DNA of 10,055 nt, from positions 1 through 10,055 of the forward strand of contig JANQSQ010000235.1 of the NCBI GenBank assembly GCA_028283985.1, in the 5' to 3' direction. Shown here piece after piece: positions 6,115 through 10,055 of this stretch. The translations under genes and the position numbers were made by a program. Origin of the DNA: Rhodothermales bacterium. Its GTDB lineage: Bacteria > Bacteroidota > Rhodothermia > Rhodothermales > VXPQ01. Every line of letters begins with the position of its first letter. The first letter of the stretch is position 1. The notes under the pieces were generated by a model. It made no database searches and had not been told where the DNA came from. It worked only from the letters and a program-made list of their open reading frames with translations.

Positions 6115-8127
6115 TTGATAGCCATTGATCCTGTTTCAAGTCCTCTCTCAGCCCCCACAACCGTGAGCGATCTTAACATCAGCAACTTCATTTGGGGGAT
6201 TGCCGACGACGTACTCCGCGATGTGTACGTGCGTGGGAAATACCGCGATGTGATCTTGCCCATGACGGTGATCCGTCGGCTCGATGCGGTGCTGGAGCCG
6301 ACCAAGGAGGCGGTTCTTGCAATGAAGGAGCAACTGGATGCCGCGGGCATTACGAACCAGGACGCGGCCTTGCGTAAGGCGGCGGGCGAAGCCTTTTACA
6401 ACACATCCCCTTTCCGGCTTCGGGATCTGGTTCATCGCGGCAGGCAGCAGCAACTGAAGGACGATTTTCAGGATTATCTCGAAGGCTTCTCGCCGAACGT
6501 GCAGGAAGTGCTGAGCAAGTTCAAATTCTACAACCAGCTTCCCACGCTCGTCGAGGCCGACGCCCTCGGCTTTCTGATCCGGAAGTTTCTCGATCCATCA
6601 ATCAACCTGAGTCCCCGGCCCGTCCTGAATGCCGACGGCAGCGTCCGCCTTCCGGGACTCGACAACCATACGATGGGGACGATTTTCGAGGAGTTGATCC
6701 GGCGGTTCAACGAGGAAAACAACGAGGAAGCCGGCGAGCACTTCACCCCTCGCGATGTCGTGGAACTCATGGCGCATCTCATCTTTCTGCCTGTCGCCGA
6801 CAAAATTCAGAATGCTCCTTATCTGGTTTATGACGGTGCTTGCGGCACTGGAGGAATGCTCACGGTGGCCGAAGACACGCTGCAAAGACTTGCCAAAGAG
6901 CACGACAAGAACGTTTCCATTCACCTGTTCGGGCAGGAAATCAATGCCGAGACCTATGCGATCACCAAGGCCGATCTGATCTTGAAAGGCGAGGGCAGCG
7001 AAGCGGACAACATGAAATTCGGCTCTACGCTGTCCAGCGATGCTTTCCCGAACCTGGAGTTTGATTTCATGCTGTCGAATCCGCCGTACGGCAAGTCATG
7101 GAAGAACGATCTGGAGCGGATGGGAGGCAAGAAGGGCATGCTTGACCCGCGCTTCGTCATTGAACACGATGGCAACCCGGAGTATTTGCTTATCACCCGT
7201 TCGAGCGACGGCCAGATGCTGTTTCTGGCCAACATGCTCAGCAAGATGAAGCATGGAACGAAACTGGGCAGCCGCATTGCGGAGGTGCACAACGGCAGTT
7301 CGCTGTTCACCGGCGATGCCGGGCAGGGAGAAAGCAACATTCGCCGCTGGATCATCGAGAATGATTGGCTGGAGGCGATTGTAGCGCTGCCGCTCAACAT
7401 GTTCTACAACACGGGCATTGCGACGTATATCTGGGTGCTTAGCAACCGGAAACCTGCGCACCGAAAAGGGAAGGTGCAACTCATCGACAGCACCAAGTGG
7501 CACGAACCGCTGCGCAAGAACCTCGGTAAGAAGAATTGTAAACTCTCTGGGGAGGACATTGAGTGCATCAGCCGGGCGTTTCTCGATTTCGAGGAAACCG
7601 AGGAATCGAAGATTTTTCCGAACGAGGCCTTTGGCTACTGGAAAGTAATTGTCGAGCGGCCCTTGCGGATCGCAGGCGCGGAAGCGGGCCGGAAGTACAC
7701 GGCTGCGGAGATCAGAGTGCTGAAGGAAAATGGCGAGCGCAGCGAGGATGCGCCGCCTATTGTCAAGAAGATCCATCGCAAGGGTGTCGAGCCGGATCCG
7801 CTTCGCGGGCTGTTCGAAGAGACCGTAAACGGAAAGCCCGCCGTCGTGGAATACGAGCCGGATTCGGACTTGCGCGATACGGAGCAAATCCCGTTATTGG
7901 AAAGCGGAGGAATCGAGGCGTTCTTGCGCCGGGAGGTGCTACCCTATGCGCCCGATGCCTGGTACGACCCGGATAAGGTCAAGATCGGCTACGAAATCAG
8001 TTTTACAAGGTACTTCTACAAACCGGAACCCATGCGACCGCTGGAGGAGATACGGGCGGATATTTTGGCGCTGGAGGCAGAGACGGAGGGGTTGGTGAGG
8101 GAGATTTTTTGCGCTGACGAACAATAG
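6115..8127 (+). CDS. hsdM: Type I restriction-modification system DNA methyltransferase subunit HsdM
   Basis: N6-adenine methyltransferase subunit of a type I R-M complex (HsdM2-HsdS core, plus HsdR for cutting). Numbered from TTG 6115 (670 aa): an N-terminal helical HsdM_N domain (about 20-165, SNFIWGIADDVLRD... RRLDAVLEPTK), the SAM-binding motif I at D240-G247 (DGACGTGG), and the catalytic motif IV NPPY at N322-Y325. The C-terminal part has GIATYIWVLSNRK and ends in the usual PLEEIRADILALEAETEG helix. It belongs to the long HsdM subtype, larger than EcoKI HsdM (about 530 aa). The start is uncertain. TTG 6115 lies 9 nt after ietS, with AAGGG (6096-6100) 14 nt upstream. GTG 6163 would give MSDLNISNFIWG, closer to most HsdM N-termini, but has no SD. 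Both are non-ATG. The gene is 11 nt from hicB, and hsdS appears at the right edge. hsdR is not in the window. Confidence 0.95.
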   Translation: MIAIDPVSSPLSAPTTVSDLNISNFIWGIADDVLRDVYVRGKYRDVILPMTVIRRLDAVLEPTKEAVLAMKEQLDAAGITNQDAALRKAAGEAFYNTSPFRLRDLVHRGRQQQLKDDFQDYLEGFSPNVQEVLSKFKFYNQLPTLVEADALGFLIRKFLDPSINLSPRPVLNADGSVRLPGLDNHTMGTIFEELIRRFNEENNEEAGEHFTPRDVVELMAHLIFLPVADKIQNAPYLVYDGACGTGGMLTVAEDTLQRLAKEHDKNVSIHLFGQEINAETYAITKADLILKGEGSEADNMKFGSTLSSDAFPNLEFDFMLSNPPYGKSWKNDLERMGGKKGMLDPRFVIEHDGNPEYLLITRSSDGQMLFLANMLSKMKHGTKLGSRIAEVHNGSSLFTGDAGQGESNIRRWIIENDWLEAIVALPLNMFYNTGIATYIWVLSNRKPAHRKGKVQLIDSTKWHEPLRKNLGKKNCKLSGEDIECISRAFLDFEETEESKIFPNEAFGYWKVIVERPLRIAGAEAGRKYTAAEIRVLKENGERSEDAPPIVKKIHRKGVEPDPLRGLFEETVNGKPAVVEYEPDSDLRDTEQIPLLESGGIEAFLRREVLPYAPDAWYDPDKVKIGYEISFTRYFYKPEPMRPLEEIRADILALEAETEGLVREIFCADEQ

Positions 8128-8138
8128 GAAACCACGTG

Positions 8139-8351
8139 ATGACCGAGATCATTTTCGAGATTACCGAAGACGAAGCGGACGGCGGATACTCGGCCAGCGC
8201 TCTGGGGTACGGCATACACACCCAAGGTGATTCGCTCGACGACATTCGCAGGAACGTCAAGGAAGCCGTGGACTGTTACTTCGACGAAAGCATGCCGCGA
8301 CCGAAGTTGATTCGACTTCACTTCGTGCGGGACGAGGTTCTGGCGGGATGA
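8139..8351 (+). CDS. hicB: HicB-family antitoxin (short form)
   Basis: 70-residue HicB-like antitoxin (71 if GTG 8136 is used). It has the partial RNase H-like fold: EIIFEITEDEADGGYSASALGYGIHTQGDS, followed by the helix LDDIRRNVKEAVDCYF. It neutralises the HicA toxin by binding and blocking it. The start ATG 8139 has AGGA (8126-8129) 9 nt upstream, which overlaps the hsdM stop codon, so translation is probably linked to hsdM. The ATGA overlap with hicA (8348-8351) confirms the pair. The protein stops right after the HicB fold (about residue 70); the C-terminal HTH or ribbon-helix-helix DNA-binding domain of longer HicB proteins is absent, so self-repression by HicB is not expected. Confidence 0.88.
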   Translation: MTEIIFEITEDEADGGYSASALGYGIHTQGDSLDDIRRNVKEAVDCYFDESMPRPKLIRLHFVRDEVLAG

Positions 8352-8590
8352 AGCTGCCCCGCGATATCAGCGGCGCGACTTTGCAAGCGTCGCTTCGACG
8401 CTTGGGGTATGAGACTGTGCGGCAACGGGGCTCCCATGCACGGGTCACGACGCAGGTCAACGGCGAGCATCATGAAGTGATTCCCATGCACAATCCGATC
8501 AGGGTGAAGACCCTGTCGAGTATCCTGAAAAGCATCGCCAGACACCACGAAATGACCGTCGAGGAGCTTCTCCGCGAACTCGACCTGTGA
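8348..8590 (+). CDS. hicA: HicA-family mRNA interferase toxin
   Basis: 80-residue HicA toxin, a double-stranded RNA-binding-like fold that inhibits growth by cleaving or binding mRNA. Seen: ISGATLQASLRRLGYETVRQRGSHARV, with the family-defining G-S-H and catalytic histidine H30, then the VIPMHN strand and the conserved KTLSSILKSI helix. It overlaps hicB by 4 nt in the order antitoxin then toxin, the reverse of the classical hicA-hicB order. A slightly longer C-terminal helix (TVEELLREL) is normal. It closes the ietA-ietS-hsdM-hicB-hicA run of closely packed genes. Confidence 0.9.
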   Translation: MKLPRDISGATLQASLRRLGYETVRQRGSHARVTTQVNGEHHEVIPMHNPIRVKTLSSILKSIARHHEMTVEELLRELDL

Positions 8591-8623
8591 ATTCATACGC
8601 GAATACAGGAAACCCTTGCAATA

Positions 8624-8681
8624 TAAATCCTTGGTATTTAATTTAAATCATAGGGGGTTTATTTCAAATACCTAGGAATTA
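8624..8681 (+). promoter_or_regulatory. Inverted repeat overlapping the SD of the next gene
   Basis: An AT-rich inverted repeat: left arm 8624-8639, right arm 8666-8681, 14 of 16 positions paired, 26-nt spacer. The core 12-mers TCCTTGGTATTT and AAATACCTAGGA pair at 11 of 12 positions. The right arm contains AGGA (8674-8677), the SD of the ATG at 8685, and the left-arm TCCT pairs with it. It could be an RNA hairpin hiding the SD, or a DNA operator for the fusion-vapC-hsdS block. The spacer holds another palindrome, ATTTAAAT (8641-8648). A weak promoter may also be present (TTGCAA 8616-8621), but no good -10 box. Confidence 0.5.
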
Positions 8682-8684
8682 GTC

Positions 8685-9605
8685 ATGACCAAGAGTCAGC
8701 ATTTGTGGCTAAGGGCGACCAGGTTGCTTTCAGACCCGGAATTTTTCGATGGGGAACGCGAGCGGGTTTTGACAGACTATCCACTGCTCAATTCGTATGG
8801 CTTGGGACAAGTATGGCGTCCCCGTCGTATTGTTTCGGCGGATAGCACGCGCTCGGTGCGCCGGGAGACGGAGTGTATTCCGGCTGATCTGGGTGCGGCG
8901 CGGGACGATTTGCGAGCAGGAGGGCGGCACGAGCGGGGTATTCGCAACACGCTGGAGTACTTCGTTGATGCGCGGGTTTCCGTGAGCTATCGCCTGAAGG
9001 GATGTGGCTGGGCGCGCCAGTTCAACGGTCCGGCTCCGCCGAAACGTTCGAGTTATGCGCCCAAGCACGAAGTAGAGTCGTATTTGCGCGAGATGGATGC
9101 GTCTCGCGAGCAAAATGAGGGGAGCGCCGAGAGCAATCGCTATACGTCCAATGGGGCGTTTATTTGCGCGGCCCTCATGGCCGGATTGCGAATATGGTCG
9201 TATCGGGGTTCGGTAAATCCCGATCTCCGTGTGGGTAAGCCCTGGGCGGTTGCCGGCCTGCAACCGGAAGATTATAGCCATCCCGACGATGAACGCATGG
9301 CGAAGTTTTGGCGGTGGGTCGTGCAACAGGACGTCGGTAATCCCGGGATTGAGGATTTTATTGCCGACACGGTCGATCTCCTGTATAGCGGTGCGGACTT
9401 GAAGCGGTTACAGGCGGGGATCACGGGGGCCTGTTTCGAGGCGCGGGAGACGTATGACCGTCTGCGGCGGGAATTCGGCTTTCCGCCATCCGGGAAAACG
9501 GCGCGGTCCCGGTTGGGTTTCATGGCCGGACAGATCGAAGTCCCTGACGATTTCGACAGCATCGGGGATTCCGAGATAGGCAGGATGTTCGGGGGAGCGG
9601 CGTGA
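8685..9605 (+). CDS. Unknown protein fused to a VapB/Phd-type antitoxin tail; likely cognate antitoxin of the following VapC
   Basis: 306 residues; ATG with AGGA 7 nt upstream. Residues 1-~270 are not recognised. They are soluble, arginine- and tryptophan-rich, with a well-ordered middle (TSNGAFICAALMAGLRIW, about 153-170; GKPWAVAGLQPEDY, about 184-197; FWRWVVQQDVGNPGIEDF). FWRWVVQQD...IEDFIAD vaguely recalls small SAM-like YozE domains, but this is weak. Residues ~275-306 carry RLGFMAGQIEVPDDFD followed by GDSEIGRMFGG, which is the standard C-terminal tail of VapB/Phd-family antitoxins (consensus roughly LG-lkGqI-VPDDFD--g-dEI--lFgG), the part that wraps around VapC and blocks its active site. 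The stop overlaps the vapC start (GTGA, 9602-9605), the usual antitoxin-toxin arrangement. Ordinary VapB/Phd antitoxins have about 70-90 aa, so this is a large fusion or an antitoxin with a replaced N-terminal domain. No internal start could give a normal-length antitoxin containing the Phd fold. The tail call is strong; its function is inference. Confidence 0.8.
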   Translation: MTKSQHLWLRATRLLSDPEFFDGERERVLTDYPLLNSYGLGQVWRPRRIVSADSTRSVRRETECIPADLGAARDDLRAGGRHERGIRNTLEYFVDARVSVSYRLKGCGWARQFNGPAPPKRSSYAPKHEVESYLREMDASREQNEGSAESNRYTSNGAFICAALMAGLRIWSYRGSVNPDLRVGKPWAVAGLQPEDYSHPDDERMAKFWRWVVQQDVGNPGIEDFIADTVDLLYSGADLKRLQAGITGACFEARETYDRLRREFGFPPSGKTARSRLGFMAGQIEVPDDFDSIGDSEIGRMFGGAA

Positions 9606-9988
9606 GATTTTGCCTGGATACCCATCTCTTGCTGTGGGCGGCGGGCGACCCGAACCGGCTGACCCCGGAATCCCGCGATCTGCTTGGCGATCCCGCCACG
9701 GAGTTACTGTTCAGCACGGCAAGCATCTGGGAGGTCGTCATCAAAAACGCGCTCGGCAGAAGCGACTTCCGCGTTGATCCGGGGCAATTGCGCGATGGCC
9801 TGATGCAAAACGGGTACAGCGAACTTGCGATTCGATCCGAACACGCTCTCGCAGTCGGCCTGTTGCCACCCATTCACACGGACCCCTTCGACCGCATACT
9901 TATTGCTCAGGCGCAGGTTGAAAACATCACGCTGCTGACCACCGACAGCAAAGTAGCCCACTATCCCGGCCCCATCCGGGCAGTCTGA
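9602..9988 (+). CDS. vapC: PIN-domain RNase toxin VapC
   Basis: 128-residue PIN-domain ribonuclease of the VapC type II toxin family, normally a metal-dependent RNase acting on tRNA or rRNA. The acidic catalytic residues are all visible: D6 in CLDTHLLLWA, E44 in SIWEVVIK, D97 in HTDPFDRILIAQA (D94 adjacent), and D115 in LLTTDSK. The length is usual and the C-terminus YPGPIRAV is typical of Phd-partnered members. The GTG start overlaps the stop of the 306-aa gene by 4 nt, and its TGA shares one base with the hsdS ATG (TGATG, 9986-9990), so toxin, upstream fusion protein and hsdS are probably translationally coupled. Nothing suggests decay. Confidence 0.93.
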   Translation: MRFCLDTHLLLWAAGDPNRLTPESRDLLGDPATELLFSTASIWEVVIKNALGRSDFRVDPGQLRDGLMQNGYSELAIRSEHALAVGLLPPIHTDPFDRILIAQAQVENITLLTTDSKVAHYPGPIRAV

Positions 9989-10055
9989 TGGAGCGTATTA
10001 AGCCCTATCCTGCCTATAAGGCCTCTGGCGTGGAGTGGCTGGGGGAGGTGCCGGC
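9988..10055 (+). CDS. hsdS: Type I restriction-modification specificity subunit HsdS, N-terminus (3' truncated by window)
   Basis: Only 22 codons are visible, beginning MERIKPYPAYKASGVEWLGEVP. YPAYK-SGVEWLGEVP is the standard N-terminus of many HsdS specificity subunits, just before the first target-recognition domain (usually followed by HW). HsdS recognises the bipartite DNA target and holds the HsdM subunits. The ATG sits on the vapC stop (TGATG) and no separate SD is evident, so it is probably translated by coupling. Its presence supports a complete hsdM...hsdS locus interrupted by two toxin-antitoxin modules; integrity beyond the edge cannot be judged. Confidence 0.88.
   Translation, partial: MERIKPYPAYKASGVEWLGEVP

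Noticed and set aside
7096..7887. 263-aa open frame on the - strand
   Set aside because: Lies entirely antisense to hsdM, whose motifs are unambiguous; the product shows no recognisable domain. Shadow of a GC-rich gene.
8624..8681. Rho-independent terminator of hicA
   Set aside because: The stem is AT-rich, the spacer is 26 nt, and no T tract follows the right arm; the right arm holds the SD of the next gene.
8730..9326. 198-aa open frame on the - strand opposite the fusion gene
   Set aside because: The + strand gene has a good SD, a VapB/Phd tail and a 4-nt overlap with vapC; the antisense product shows no domain.
1..10055. CRISPR array, insertion sequence, integrase, tRNA or rRNA
   Set aside because: No regularly spaced repeats, transposase/integrase motifs or tRNA-like cloverleaf were seen on either strand.

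Overview
The window is a dense bacterial anti-phage/defence island with every recognisable gene on the + strand. It holds no rRNA, tRNA, CRISPR array or transposase, so the host cannot be named. The GC-rich coding sequence, SD-type ribosome binding sites (AGGA, GAGG, AGGAAGG) and probable non-ATG starts suggest a moderately GC-rich environmental bacterium. ietAS looks less biased to G/C at third positions than hsdM, but this was judged by eye, not computed.

Left part (1-2526): the C-terminal part of a RecG-C/AlbA_2-type ATP-binding regulator, cut by the window edge, is followed by a gap with repeated AATTGA motifs. Next is a patatin-like phospholipase with intact catalytic residues, then a 289-nt gap holding a possible 40-codon ORF with a strong SD and a 13-bp palindrome before ietA.

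Middle (2527-8127): an AAA+ ATPase and a cytoplasmic subtilisin-like protease form an IetA/IetS pair. The family is known as a plasmid stability/incompatibility toxin-antitoxin-like pair and as an anti-phage system. Nine bases after ietS (or 57, depending on the start) comes hsdM, the modification subunit of a type I restriction-modification system.

Right part (8128-10055): two toxin-antitoxin modules sit between hsdM and hsdS. The first is a reversed-order hicB-hicA pair. The second is a 306-residue ORF overlapping a PIN-domain VapC toxin by 4 nt. This ORF is the most unusual item: its last ~32 residues are a typical VapB/Phd antitoxin tail, while its first ~270 residues are unlike any antitoxin I know. 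An inverted repeat just upstream could hide its ribosome binding site. The first 22 codons of hsdS start on the stop codon of vapC, and hsdS runs off the right edge; hsdR is not seen.

Working model (inference): ietA-ietS-hsdM-hicB-hicA, with gaps of 12, 9 or 57, 11 and -4 nt, read as one transcription unit. The fusion-vapC-hsdS genes form a second, translationally coupled block that may be separately controlled. The toxin-antitoxin genes may stabilise the R-M locus or act as a second defence layer if it is disturbed.
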